A stretch of 27,091 bases of DNA from Opitutia bacterium UBA3151 (GCA_002364975.1 DEYT01000038.1:36384-63474); one strand, 5' to 3'; shown: positions 8,701 through 15,535, counted from the first letter of the stretch. Numbers and translations are program-made. Notes: a model not told the origin generated them from the sequence alone.

Positions 8701-9213
8701 TCCTTTTTGATGTACCCCAAGGTTTATGATGACTTTAGAGACTTTAGAAATAAGTATGGGGATGTTTCTGTCTTACCTACAACTGCCTATTTTCACGGTT
8801 TGAAACCAGGAGAAGAAATTTCGATCGATATTGAAGAGGGAAAGACTTTATTCATCAAACTTCTCCATGTGGGAGATCCGGACGATAAAGGGGTGCGCCC
8901 CTTAACCTTTGAGTTGAATGGAAAAGCTCGTACTACTCTGGTTAAGGACCAAAGTATAAAGGGTGATGCCAAAGCAAGAGAAAAAGCGGATCCCTCAAAT
9001 AACATGCATATTGCCGCCCCAATTCCTGCTATGATCAGCAGCATTGCCACCAGTGTCGGTAAAAATGTAGCCAAGGGTGACAAGGTCGCGGTTCTTGAAG
9101 CTATGAAGATGCAAACGACGCTTTATGCATCATCCAAAGGGGTCGTGGATGAGATCCTGGTGGGAGTGGGGGACTCAGTAGAATCTAAGGATTTAGTAAT
9201 TCGATTAAGATGA
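5776..9213 (+). CDS. pyc: Pyruvate carboxylase (single-chain, biotin-dependent)
   Basis: This 1145-residue enzyme carboxylates pyruvate to oxaloacetate, refilling the TCA cycle and supplying gluconeogenesis. The biotin carboxylase domain (about 1-450) opens with LLVANRSEIAVRIFR, has the glycine-rich ATP loop KAAFGGGGRGMR and HERDCSVQRRYQKVVEVAPS, and ends with the RGVKTNIPFL segment. The carboxyltransferase domain (about 530-830) begins VTDTTLRDAHQSLFA, has IKDMAGL with the lysine that is carbamylated in this family, and has HFHTHDSSG as metal ligands. An allosteric/linker region follows, and the C-terminal biotinyl domain carries the biotin lysine in LEAMKMQTT, close to the end. Length matches the alpha4 form of the enzyme (about 1150). 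It seems to be a single-gene unit followed 37 bases later by the LRR gene. Confidence 0.97.
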   Translation: MKKLLVANRSEIAVRIFRSASELNLRTVAIYAEEDRFGVHRFKADEAYLVGKGKGPVAAYLDIESIISLAKEKKVDMIHPGYGFLSENAHFARACEDASIIFVGPSPELLERMGDKVAAKKAADEAGVPTLPATPNPVSKPAEALKWGRKIGFPLIIKAAFGGGGRGMRVVHKEEDLKSMLEEAQGEAERAFGNSAVFLERYVDKAKHLEVQILGDRKGNIVHLHERDCSVQRRYQKVVEVAPSIGLDSKVVNELCQAGVNLANKVDYNNAGTVEFLLDQDTQEWFFIEMNPRIQVEHTVTEQITGIDIVRSQILVAMEHDLHGKRIGIPQQENIARNGCAVQCRVTTEDPEKDFTPDYGKILSYRSAAGFGVRLDGAMGDTGSIITPFYDSLLVKLTTSGPDLPQALDRMHRSLREMRIRGVKTNIPFLENVIAHKDFVQGKATTRMIDVTPSLFKFKARKDRATRLLRYLGEVIVNENPQVKGRDRISNPLPLIVPEYNAREDPPRGTRDLLLSMGASKFSSWVREQKPLMVTDTTLRDAHQSLFAARMRSYDMLTVAEFISRRLSSLFSLEMWGGATFDTSMRFLGECPFERLRMLREKIPNILFQMLLRGSNAVGYANYPDNVVREFVIHSSEAGMDVFRIFDSLNYLPNLKVAMETVAEKTHSLCEAAVCFTGDFTDSNEEKYVLKYYVELAKELEKMGAHILAIKDMAGLCHPAAAQELVKTLRNEISIPVHFHTHDSSGIASASVLKASEAGVDVVDLAVSSMSGCTSQPNLNSVAHALRNMPRSTGLDVDALNELSLYWETIRQYYSPFDTSPPFGGAEVYQHQMPGGQYTNLREQATALGLGKRWPDVVKTYREVNELLGDIVKVTPSSKCVGDLAIFLITKGVKPSDLTNLPPETGFPESLIDLMSGNLGQPTGGWPKDIQKVILGGRKPLKGRPGASAPKIDLAKESVKIKKKYGNKTTDDDLFSFLMYPKVYDDFRDFRNKYGDVSVLPTTAYFHGLKPGEEISIDIEEGKTLFIKLLHVGDPDDKGVRPLTFELNGKARTTLVKDQSIKGDAKAREKADPSNNMHIAAPIPAMISSIATSVGKNVAKGDKVAVLEAMKMQTTLYASSKGVVDEILVGVGDSVESKDLVIRLR

Positions 9214-9250
9214 CGCTAAAGCGGAGTACTTTTAGACCGATTATTTCGGG

Positions 9251-10798
9251 GTGAGAAATTTTTTTGTAAGCTCCTTGTCTTTAGGCAAAGCTCTTTTGTG
9301 TTGTGTGAGTACATACAGCATTGTACCCACTACTTCTGCCGAAGTTATTGTTGTGCCCGAATTGAATTTGGAGAAAGCGATTTGTCAATCTTTGGGAGTT
9401 TCCAGAGATAATCTTACTCAAAAATTAGTGGAGGAAGAGTTGACCAGCTTAGACGCAAGTTCCTTGGAAATAAGAGACCTTACGGGTCTTGAATTTGCTA
9501 AAAATCTGGAAATTTTAGTTCTTAGCAACAATTTAATTGAAGATATTTCCCCTATTTCCAATCTAGCTTCAATTACCAAGTTGGACCTTTCCGGAAATCG
9601 AATTCGGAACCTGAGCGGATTAGTTCCTCTCTCAGGTAGTAAAATGAGAAAAGAAGTTGCTGACTTTCAACTATCTTTGGAAGACCACAAGATTTCCCGG
9701 AGTCAGAAAAATGAGCTGATCATGAAAATGTCTGAAGTCGTGGAGCGATTAAAGCTTGGACCATGGGCTTTACGGGAATTAAATATCTCGGGAAATCGAT
9801 TACTCGGTCTATCTGGTATCGAGCACCTTACCGATTTAGTTTTCTTAAATGTTTCCAAGAATGCACTGATTGACTTGGAGGGTTTGAGCAAAATCAAGAC
9901 GCTAGTCACCCTTTACGCACAAGAAAATCAATTAGGTCGCGTCGAATCTTATATCGATGAAAACAAAAATAAGTCCTACGACTTAGGGGAACCGATTGAA
10001 GACCAAAGCGGAAACGGAAAAAGAGATACTGATCCTCTAATCGAACTTAAAAGTCTTCCGCGACTTACCAACTTATACCTTTATAACAATTTGCTTAGTT
10101 CCCTCGATTCCATCGAAGATCTTCCTAGGTTAAAAACTTTTTTTGTTTCTGGGAATAGAATAAGGGATATTTCAAAGCTTCAATTCTTTCCATCTTTAGT
10201 TCGGTTGTCTCTTTCGAATAATCAAATTACTGATTTAAGTGGGTTAAGGGAAAGTAACCGATTGCAGCAATTGTATTTAGTTGAGAATCGTATTTCTGAT
10301 CTCCGACCTTTGCAGGGTCTAATCAGCCTCAAGGAGTTGCATTTACAACGAAATCTAATTGTTAATCCAAACCCAATTGAATCCCTTACCGGCTTAGAAG
10401 TTTTATCCGTTTCCTACAACTTGATTTTCCAAGGCAGTTTTTTTCGAAAGCTCGATAAATTAAAAAGGCTTTCCTTGTCCTACAATTGTTTTCGACCCGA
10501 GGATTCTGAACTAGTCAACGACATACAAAGACTGAAGTCTAATGGCACATTTGTAACTTTGGGTAAGCAGAGAAAAAGAATAGTTGAAGCTGAAGCACTG
10601 AGTGGATTTCTCTCAGGTTACCCACAAGCCAATCAGGAACTCGGAGACTACCTAACTTTGAACGGGTACAACTTATTTATGGATTTTGTAGAAGACTCCA
10701 AGGTCGGTGATGAAGTTAAGTCAGCCTCCATTTTATATTGGCTGAATACCCTGAAGCGTGGGAAGAAGCTGGAGGATTTTGATTTTCTTGCAAACTGA
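9251..10798 (+). CDS. Exported leucine-rich-repeat protein with EF-hand-like insert
   Basis: A 515-residue protein from a GTG start with a signal peptide (about residues 1-30, hydrophobic core LGKALLCCVSTYSIV, probable cleavage after TSA). It has about ten leucine-rich repeats of the 22-residue SDS22/internalin type, for example LEILVLSNNLIEDISPISNL, LVRLSLSNNQITDLSGL and LKELHLQRNLI. Two segments break the solenoid. One is a charged helical insert at about 132-170. The other is an Asp/Asn-rich stretch at 236-262 whose first part, DENKNKSYDLGE, fits a 12-residue EF-hand calcium loop (D236, N238, N240, D244, E247). The C-terminal 80 residues are not repeats. LRR domains bind proteins; the partner is unknown. 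It has no membrane anchor or sorting signal, so it is probably periplasmic or secreted. The terminator at 10969 probably ends this transcript. Confidence 0.85.
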   Translation: MRNFFVSSLSLGKALLCCVSTYSIVPTTSAEVIVVPELNLEKAICQSLGVSRDNLTQKLVEEELTSLDASSLEIRDLTGLEFAKNLEILVLSNNLIEDISPISNLASITKLDLSGNRIRNLSGLVPLSGSKMRKEVADFQLSLEDHKISRSQKNELIMKMSEVVERLKLGPWALRELNISGNRLLGLSGIEHLTDLVFLNVSKNALIDLEGLSKIKTLVTLYAQENQLGRVESYIDENKNKSYDLGEPIEDQSGNGKRDTDPLIELKSLPRLTNLYLYNNLLSSLDSIEDLPRLKTFFVSGNRIRDISKLQFFPSLVRLSLSNNQITDLSGLRESNRLQQLYLVENRISDLRPLQGLISLKELHLQRNLIVNPNPIESLTGLEVLSVSYNLIFQGSFFRKLDKLKRLSLSYNCFRPEDSELVNDIQRLKSNGTFVTLGKQRKRIVEAEALSGFLSGYPQANQELGDYLTLNGYNLFMDFVEDSKVGDEVKSASILYWLNTLKRGKKLEDFDFLAN

Positions 10799-10830
10799 GG
10801 AAATTATGCTGACAGTTTGTTTACAGCCAA

Positions 10831-11010
10831 TCATTTGTTTTCCAAGTATAACAAAGTGGCCAAAATAACTGAAATTATAAAGCATGTGAAATACACCAAT
10901 TTTAAGAGTACTTTTTGCAAGCTATGAGATCGTACAAAACCATCTACAAATTTGTAGTACTCTCTTCTAAACCTCTTTATTAGAGGTTTTTTTCTTTTGG
11001 ATTGTGGCAT
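10831..11010 (-). CDS. Possible small single-pass membrane protein
   Basis: This is a 59-residue ORF, MPQSKRKKPLIKRFRREYYK and onward, with a very basic N-terminal half and one C-terminal hydrophobic helix (about 36-55, LKLVYFTCFIISVILATLLY). That is a sensible inner-membrane topology with the N-terminus inside. The frame stays open upstream to an ATG at 11184, but that would overlap the 5' end of lpxC on the other strand. Against it being real, there is no Shine-Dalgarno sequence, and a plus-strand terminator hairpin (10969-10993) and a 14-base palindrome lie inside the coding span. I do not recognise a family. Apart from these, I see nothing else in the 326 bases between the LRR gene and lpxC. 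Confidence 0.4.
   Translation of the reverse strand: MPQSKRKKPLIKRFRREYYKFVDGFVRSHSLQKVLLKLVYFTCFIISVILATLLYLENK
10944..10957. repeat. Perfect 14-base palindrome
   Basis: CTACAAATTTGTAG is a perfect palindrome 12 bases upstream of the terminator stem. It could be a site for a dimeric DNA-binding protein, or chance in AT-rich DNA. It lies in the span of the doubtful minus-strand small ORF. Confidence 0.35.
10969..10993 (+). terminator. Rho-independent terminator after the LRR gene
   Basis: The perfect 8-bp stem AAACCTCT (10969-10976) pairs with AGAGGTTT (10982-10989) around a 5-base loop, TTATT. The last three stem bases start a run of seven Ts (10987-10993), followed after one C by four more. 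The T-run lies only on the plus strand side, so it would stop transcription coming from the LRR gene, 170 bases downstream of its stop, and insulate lpxC. Confidence 0.7.
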
Positions 11011-11124
11011 AATTACCGAGGCGTCTTTATTAGAATCATTATCTTGTGGGTGCAAGCTTCTTGAATAATTGCTTCTCCCTTTACATCGGAACAAACTTGA
11101 AATAGGAAGATTATTTCTTTTTAA

Positions 11125-12471
11125 ATGTCCATTAAACAAAGGTCGATTCGCAGAGAACGCTCTATCATTGGTAAATCTCTTCATACTGGAGAAGAAGTAT
11201 CACTTACGATAAAACCCGCCAAAGCGAACACGGGTTATATTTTTCGCCGGATAGATCTGTATGGTCAACCGGAGATCCTGCCTCTTTCTTCCAATGTAAC
11301 TGATCTGGTACGGAGTACCTCCATTTCCAATGGGAATGCAAAGGTTCACACGATTGAGCATGTCCTTAGTGCCTTAGCTGGTTCAGGTGTGGATAATGTG
11401 GTTATTGATTTGGATGCAAGTGAGCCACCAATCATGGATGGCTCAGCACGCCCCTTTGCCAACCTAATTTTAGAAGCTGAGCCGGTGGAGCAAGATGCGG
11501 AGCGGGAATTTTTTCGTTTACCTTATCCCGTTTCTGTCACCAACGGAAATCGGTCGATGATTGCATTGCCCTACAACGGATTAAGAATTACTTGCACCTC
11601 GACTGACGAAAGGGCAAGTCATGTTCAGCACCTCTCTATCGAGTTAGATCCCGAAACCTATCATGCAGAGCTTGCTCCGGCCCGTACATTTACTCTTTAC
11701 GAAGACATAGAGGAGTTATTGAAACTTGGGAAAATCCGGGGTGGAAGCCTAGATAGTGCTATCGTAATCAAAGGAGATAAAATTCTTTCCAAAGAACCTC
11801 TCCGTTTTGAAGATGAATTCGTAAGACATAAGATTTTAGATATTGTTGGTGATTTAGCCTTACTCGGGAAACCTCTTTATGCTCATATTATCGCGGTTCG
11901 TCCTGGTCATTCCTTGAATGCAGAATTGACCACCAAGCTCAGTGAATTAATGAAAAAAGGGGAGCAAGTAGATGAAAAGTCTATGTCTCCAGCCAAAGGT
12001 AAATCCTTCGTGCTTCCGGACGAAACTGAGTTGGATGTCAGGCGGGTTTTGGATGTTTTGCCTCACCGTTTTCCCTTTGTTATGATCGATAGAGTTGCTT
12101 CCATTGAAGGAGGGGAGAAATTAGTTGGTATTAAGAATGTAAGTATTAATGAACCGTTTTTTACCGGACACTTCCCGGGCCATCCGGTGATGCCCGGGGT
12201 GCTACAACTAGAAGCTATGGCTCAAGCGGCCGGTATTTTATTACTTCGAAGAGGATCAGCAGAAGGAAAGGTAGCTTTTTTCATGAGTGCGGATAAGGTA
12301 AAATTTCGAAAACCTGTGGTTCCTGGAGATCAACTCATTATAACTGCAAAACTTGAAAAAGTTCGGGGTAATAAGTTGGCAACTGCCAGTGTTGAATGTA
12401 AGGTTGGAGAGCAGATCGTTTCCTCAGCAAGCCTGATGTTTTCAATCATGGATGGAAAAGAAGTTCGTTAA
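11125..12471 (+). CDS. lpxC/fabZ: LpxC-FabZ fusion: UDP-3-O-acyl-GlcNAc deacetylase / 3-hydroxyacyl-ACP dehydratase
   Basis: This 448-residue bifunctional protein has LpxC at about 1-295. LpxC performs the committed zinc-dependent deacetylation of lipid A synthesis. Its ligands and catalytic residues are in HTIEH (E78, H79), RHKILD (H235, D239) and RPGHSLN (H262). FabZ is at about 300-448 and dehydrates 3-hydroxyacyl-ACP for fatty acid elongation; it has the catalytic pair H349 in FFTGHFPGHPVMPG and E363 in LEAMAQ. The 14-residue His-Glu spacing is the one seen in FabZ. The join is a short lysine-rich linker. Such fusions are known from Bacteroidetes and related groups. The enzyme sits where the pathways compete for 3-hydroxyacyl-ACP. 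lpxA starts 2 bases downstream, so the two genes are one operon. A purine-rich AGGAAG lies about 15 bases before the ATG. Confidence 0.97.
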   Translation: MSIKQRSIRRERSIIGKSLHTGEEVSLTIKPAKANTGYIFRRIDLYGQPEILPLSSNVTDLVRSTSISNGNAKVHTIEHVLSALAGSGVDNVVIDLDASEPPIMDGSARPFANLILEAEPVEQDAEREFFRLPYPVSVTNGNRSMIALPYNGLRITCTSTDERASHVQHLSIELDPETYHAELAPARTFTLYEDIEELLKLGKIRGGSLDSAIVIKGDKILSKEPLRFEDEFVRHKILDIVGDLALLGKPLYAHIIAVRPGHSLNAELTTKLSELMKKGEQVDEKSMSPAKGKSFVLPDETELDVRRVLDVLPHRFPFVMIDRVASIEGGEKLVGIKNVSINEPFFTGHFPGHPVMPGVLQLEAMAQAAGILLLRRGSAEGKVAFFMSADKVKFRKPVVPGDQLIITAKLEKVRGNKLATASVECKVGEQIVSSASLMFSIMDGKEVR

Positions 12472-12473
12472 TT

Positions 12474-13253
12474 ATGGCGGTGAATATCCATTCAAGTGCC
12501 ATCGTTGACCCCACTGCAGAGTTGGGTGAAAATGTGGTGGTTGAAGCTTTTGCAATGGTGGGCAAAAAGGTACGCATTGGAGACAACAGCCGTATTTTTC
12601 ATCATGCTACGGTGGAAGGCAGGGTTACTCTGGGAATTTCCAATATGGTTTATCCATATGCCTTGATTGGTGGTCTAACTCATGACTTGAAGTACAAGGG
12701 CGGTGAGCCTGGTTTGGAGATTGGAGACAATAATATTTTTAGAGAGTATGTTACCGCACATGTAGCTACCGAAGAAAATGATTTGACCCGTATCGGATCA
12801 GATAATGTCTTCCTTGCCTACAGTCATGTAGCCCACGATTGCCAAGTCGGAAATCATCTGGTTATGAGTAGTCACTCGGCATTGGGTGGCCATGTGATCG
12901 TTGGAGATTTTGTTAATGTTGGATGGAATGCCGGCGTACATCAATTTTGTAGGCTCGGTAAACATTGTATGGTATCAGCTTGCTCCAAGCTGGTTCAAGA
13001 TGTTCCACCTTACATGTTAGCAGATGGTTTCCCTGCTGAAGTCCGCTCGATTAATAAGATCGGAATGGAAAGAAATGGTTTTTCCTGCGAAGATATTGAA
13101 GTGGCACGCGGGGTTTTTAAAACAATCTACAAGAGTGATTTTAATCGCAGTCAGGCGATGCTTTCCCTTTTGGATGATTCACCTTTGTCGAATGAGCCCG
13201 TTACGCAGGAAATTGTTGGTTTTATTCGAAAAAGCGAGCGTGGTGTGGCATAA
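12474..13253 (+). CDS. lpxA: UDP-N-acetylglucosamine 3-O-acyltransferase, LpxA
   Basis: A 259-residue left-handed beta-helix enzyme that performs the first step of lipid A synthesis: transfer of a 3-hydroxyacyl group from ACP to UDP-GlcNAc. The hexapeptide repeats are visible from residue 1 to about 180 (IHSSAIVDPTAELGENVVV and similar), followed by the helical C-terminal domain. Catalytic His121 is in SHVAHDCQVGN (H125 of E. coli). GVHQFCRLG and QDVPPYMLADG are further hallmarks. The residue aligned without gaps to Gly173 of E. coli, part of its acyl-chain ruler, is Ala169. Length is normal. It begins 2 bases after lpxC-fabZ, which supplies and competes for the acyl donor. It converges with the DUF971 gene 10 bases downstream. 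Confidence 0.97.
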   Translation: MAVNIHSSAIVDPTAELGENVVVEAFAMVGKKVRIGDNSRIFHHATVEGRVTLGISNMVYPYALIGGLTHDLKYKGGEPGLEIGDNNIFREYVTAHVATEENDLTRIGSDNVFLAYSHVAHDCQVGNHLVMSSHSALGGHVIVGDFVNVGWNAGVHQFCRLGKHCMVSACSKLVQDVPPYMLADGFPAEVRSINKIGMERNGFSCEDIEVARGVFKTIYKSDFNRSQAMLSLLDDSPLSNEPVTQEIVGFIRKSERGVA

Positions 13254-13263
13254 GCCAGGATTT

Positions 13264-13578
13264 CTAGAAATTCGTGTTTTCTTCCGGCAAATTTCTTAAG
13301 TAGCTCCAAGAGTAGATTCCAGTGGAATGTCCATCGCTGAATAGTAAACGAAGGGCATAATTACCAACGGGAAATAACTTTATGAGTTTTACCTCCTTAT
13401 ACTCATCCATGCCAGAGGTACCCCCTTGAATTCTCCCAAAAATATCCATCTCACCTGTTTGCTCTGCACTGGGGGAGTGTTTTCGAAGAAACGAACCACT
13501 CCAAAAGTCTTCTGTACCATCGAACCACTTCAAAGCGAGAGAGTCTCCGATAATTTCAAACCGAACCGGAATATCCAC
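13264..13578 (-). CDS. DUF971 domain protein
   Basis: A 104-residue protein with a GTG start, made up of a single DUF971 domain (also called gamma-butyrobetaine hydroxylase-like N-terminal domain). The signature is at about 65-95: KLFPVGNYALRLLFSDGHST followed by GIYSWSYLRNL. DUF971 occurs alone, fused to 2-oxoglutarate oxygenases, or fused to the C-terminus of Mrp/HCF101-type Fe-S carriers in plastids. Here it is the last gene of a minus-strand group in which mrp lies upstream, which fits an Fe-S role. It starts 6 bases after the acidic protein gene, so the two are surely co-transcribed. The zinc-binding Cys/His cluster seen in the butyrobetaine hydroxylase version is not obvious. Its exact function is unknown. 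Confidence 0.82.
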   Translation of the reverse strand: MDIPVRFEIIGDSLALKWFDGTEDFWSGSFLRKHSPSAEQTGEMDIFGRIQGGTSGMDEYKEVKLIKLFPVGNYALRLLFSDGHSTGIYSWSYLRNLPEENTNF

Positions 13579-13584
13579 TTGGAA

Positions 13585-14166
13585 TTAGATAAAAGAATCT
13601 AAGCTATGTCCTGCGGAAGGAGGCTCGGATGGATCACTTCCACTTTGATAATAGGGATCCAATACTTCATTTCGAAAGGGGCGGCTGAAATCTTCACCTC
13701 GTTCCGCAGCCTTATTGAATTCTTTAACTTCCCGGTCAATAATTTCTTGCTGTAGATCCTTTTTTTGTAATTCCTCGTCAAGGCTTCGCTCATCCCAGAA
13801 TTTATCGTTATGAAATTGGCCAGGTCCAGCTTCTTCTGGTAATTGGGTCGGCTTGATCACTTCCCAATCCGGTTTTCGAGTACAATCAATTCCAGCATCG
13901 TCCAAGTTGTCAACACTGGGCAAGGGATTACCGGCTTGGGGACATTTCAATTGATTCTCGAGGGAATCTTCATTAGATAAGTTTCCTCCTAATTCAATCG
14001 GTTCAGGCGACTTGGTTACTTTGATGGAACTCTCCTGCCCGGAATCCGGAACTTCAATCTTAGGTTGATCGTCTCGGTTAAGCTGCAATTCTTTAAATGT
14101 TGCATCGTTTAAACTCGAAATACTAGGATTGTAGGGACTTTCCACAGATATAACTTGTATGATCAT
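13585..14166 (-). CDS. Acidic, probably disordered protein of unknown function
   Basis: I do not recognise a family for this 193-residue protein. It is rich in Asp, Glu, Pro, Ser and Asn, and has very few aromatic or long hydrophobic stretches, no signal peptide and no membrane helix, so most of it is probably unfolded. Residues about 115-165 are charged and predicted helical (WDERSLDEELQKKDLQQEII then DREVKEFNKA). The only Cys residues are C74 and C95, about 20 residues apart. It is 6 bases upstream of the DUF971 gene and divergent from rpmG. Its real coding status is supported by tight spacing to DUF971 and by its codon pattern, but homologs were not checked. A role as adaptor in the Mrp/DUF971 group is only a guess. 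Confidence 0.7.
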   Translation of the reverse strand: MIIQVISVESPYNPSISSLNDATFKELQLNRDDQPKIEVPDSGQESSIKVTKSPEPIELGGNLSNEDSLENQLKCPQAGNPLPSVDNLDDAGIDCTRKPDWEVIKPTQLPEEAGPGQFHNDKFWDERSLDEELQKKDLQQEIIDREVKEFNKAAERGEDFSRPFRNEVLDPYYQSGSDPSEPPSAGHSLDSFI

Positions 14167-14268
14167 ACTTGGGATTGCAAATTCAAATGATCTTTTTAAA
14201 CCCTTCGCAAAGAAGACTGAGCAAGTTTTTTATTGCTCTACTTATCCAAATTTTGTTAGATCTTATCT

Positions 14269-14439
14269 ATGGCCAGAGAAACCATAATTCTAGAGTGTAC
14301 CGAAGCACGCAAAGAAGGAAAACCACCTTCTCGCTACATGGCGTCTAGAAACAAAAAGTTACAAACGGATGCGGTTGAAAAGAAAAAGTATAATCGCTTT
14401 TTACGCCGTCACACGCTGCATCGCGAAATTAAGGGCTAA
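14269..14439 (+). CDS. rpmG: 50S ribosomal protein bL33
   Basis: A 56-residue basic protein, MARETIILECTEARKEGKPP then SRYMASRNKK...KKYNRFLRRHTLHREIKG. This is the full length and pattern of bL33 of the large ribosomal subunit. The RETIxLECTEAxKEG...SRY form resembles those of Chlamydiae and Verrucomicrobia. Only one Cys (C10) is present, so this is the zinc-free C-minus paralogue rather than the four-cysteine type. It is transcribed alone, divergent from the acidic protein gene and converging with mrp, whose stop lies 10 bases away. No clear Shine-Dalgarno sequence precedes the ATG. Confidence 0.96.
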   Translation: MARETIILECTEARKEGKPPSRYMASRNKKLQTDAVEKKKYNRFLRRHTLHREIKG

Positions 14440-14449
14440 CTCAGTTTTT

Positions 14450-15535
14450 TCAATCGCCCGTGGGGAGTAGCGAGCTTATTTCTCCTGCAATTTCAGTAAA
14501 AGCAGCGGAGGCTGCAGAATCAGGGTGTCCAAAGATGATTGGAATTCCGTGATCTCCACCGAGTCGGATCTCTTCATCCAAAGGAACTTCCCCCAAGAAA
14601 ACGGTTTCTAAGTTCTTTGCAGTCAATGGTCCTCCTCCTTGTCCAAATAAAAATCTTTTCTCTCCCGTTTCTTGATCTTGTAGAAAGCTCATGTTTTCGA
14701 TGATACCAAGTATGGGAACATTGACTTTGGGAAACATCATTGCTCCTCTTCTTGCAACTTCAACTGCAGCTTTTTGGGGGGTGGTCACGATTACCACTCC
14801 ATCCAACGGCAAAATTTGAGCTAAGGAAAGCTGGGCATCTCCAGTTCCGGGAGGCAGGTCCACTAAAAGGTAGTCCAGTTCGCCCCAGTCCACATTAGTT
14901 GCAAATTGTTGAATGGTTTTCATTACCATGGGTCCGCGCCAAACCACGGGAGTTTCTTCATCTACAAGCAAGCCCATCGACATCACCTTTATGCCGTGGT
15001 TTTCAACGGGAGAAAGGAGGTTTTCTTCCAATGCAGTTGGTTGTTCAGAAATTCCAAGTTGAAGAGGAATGGATGGACCGTAAAGATCACAATCCATCAC
15101 TCCTATGGTCAAAGGCTCACCTTGGTCGTTGTTTATTTTGGAAAGTGCGCTCGCTAAGTTCGCGGTGATGGTTGATTTCCCTACGCCTCCTTTTCCACTG
15201 GCAATAGCAATGATTCTTTTGATTCCAGCTAAAGTATTTTTCCCATTATCGGCTTCCTGGGAATTTTGTGCATCGTTATCTTTTTTGAAGATCACCCTTA
15301 CTTCATGAGAAGAAACCGAAGGCTCTGCTTCCAATACCGTCTCGATCTCGTGCTTTAGGGTATTGGGTAGAGTGGAATCTGAACCTCCGATTTCAACTTT
15401 CACCTTAGCATGGCCCTGAATCAAGCTTGCGTCGCTGATCAAACCGAAAGAAACGATATCTCGGGTGTAGCCGGGATATTTTACTTTTTGAAGAATGGGA
15501 AGAATGTCTTCTGCTGTCATGTTTAAAGCGATCAT
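14450..15535 (-). CDS. mrp: Mrp/NBP35-family Fe-S cluster carrier ATPase (ApbC-like)
   Basis: This 361-residue cytosolic P-loop ATPase carries Fe-S clusters to target proteins in its family. An N-terminal MIP18/DUF59 domain lies at about 1-85. The deviant Walker A motif SGKGGVGKST is at about 113-122. MDCDLYGPSIP, WRGPMVMKTIQQF and LLVDLPPGTGDAQL follow. The start is chosen at 15535 because AAGAGG lies 7 bases before that ATG; a TTG 10 codons upstream (15565) gives a longer form without support. The C-terminal CxxC that binds the bridging cluster in typical members is missing: the segment after GIIENMSF reads LQDQETGEKRFLFGQGGG, with no Cys. It shares its strand with the acidic protein and DUF971 genes, with rpmG between on the other strand. 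Confidence 0.94.
   Translation of the reverse strand: MIALNMTAEDILPILQKVKYPGYTRDIVSFGLISDASLIQGHAKVKVEIGGSDSTLPNTLKHEIETVLEAEPSVSSHEVRVIFKKDNDAQNSQEADNGKNTLAGIKRIIAIASGKGGVGKSTITANLASALSKINNDQGEPLTIGVMDCDLYGPSIPLQLGISEQPTALEENLLSPVENHGIKVMSMGLLVDEETPVVWRGPMVMKTIQQFATNVDWGELDYLLVDLPPGTGDAQLSLAQILPLDGVVIVTTPQKAAVEVARRGAMMFPKVNVPILGIIENMSFLQDQETGEKRFLFGQGGGPLTAKNLETVFLGEVPLDEEIRLGGDHGIPIIFGHPDSAASAAFTEIAGEISSLLPTGD

Noticed and set aside
14219..14238. Inverted repeat GAGCAA/TTGCTC upstream of rpmG
   Set aside because: It has a 6-bp stem and T-rich loop but no following T-run or regulator gene that would use it; probably chance.
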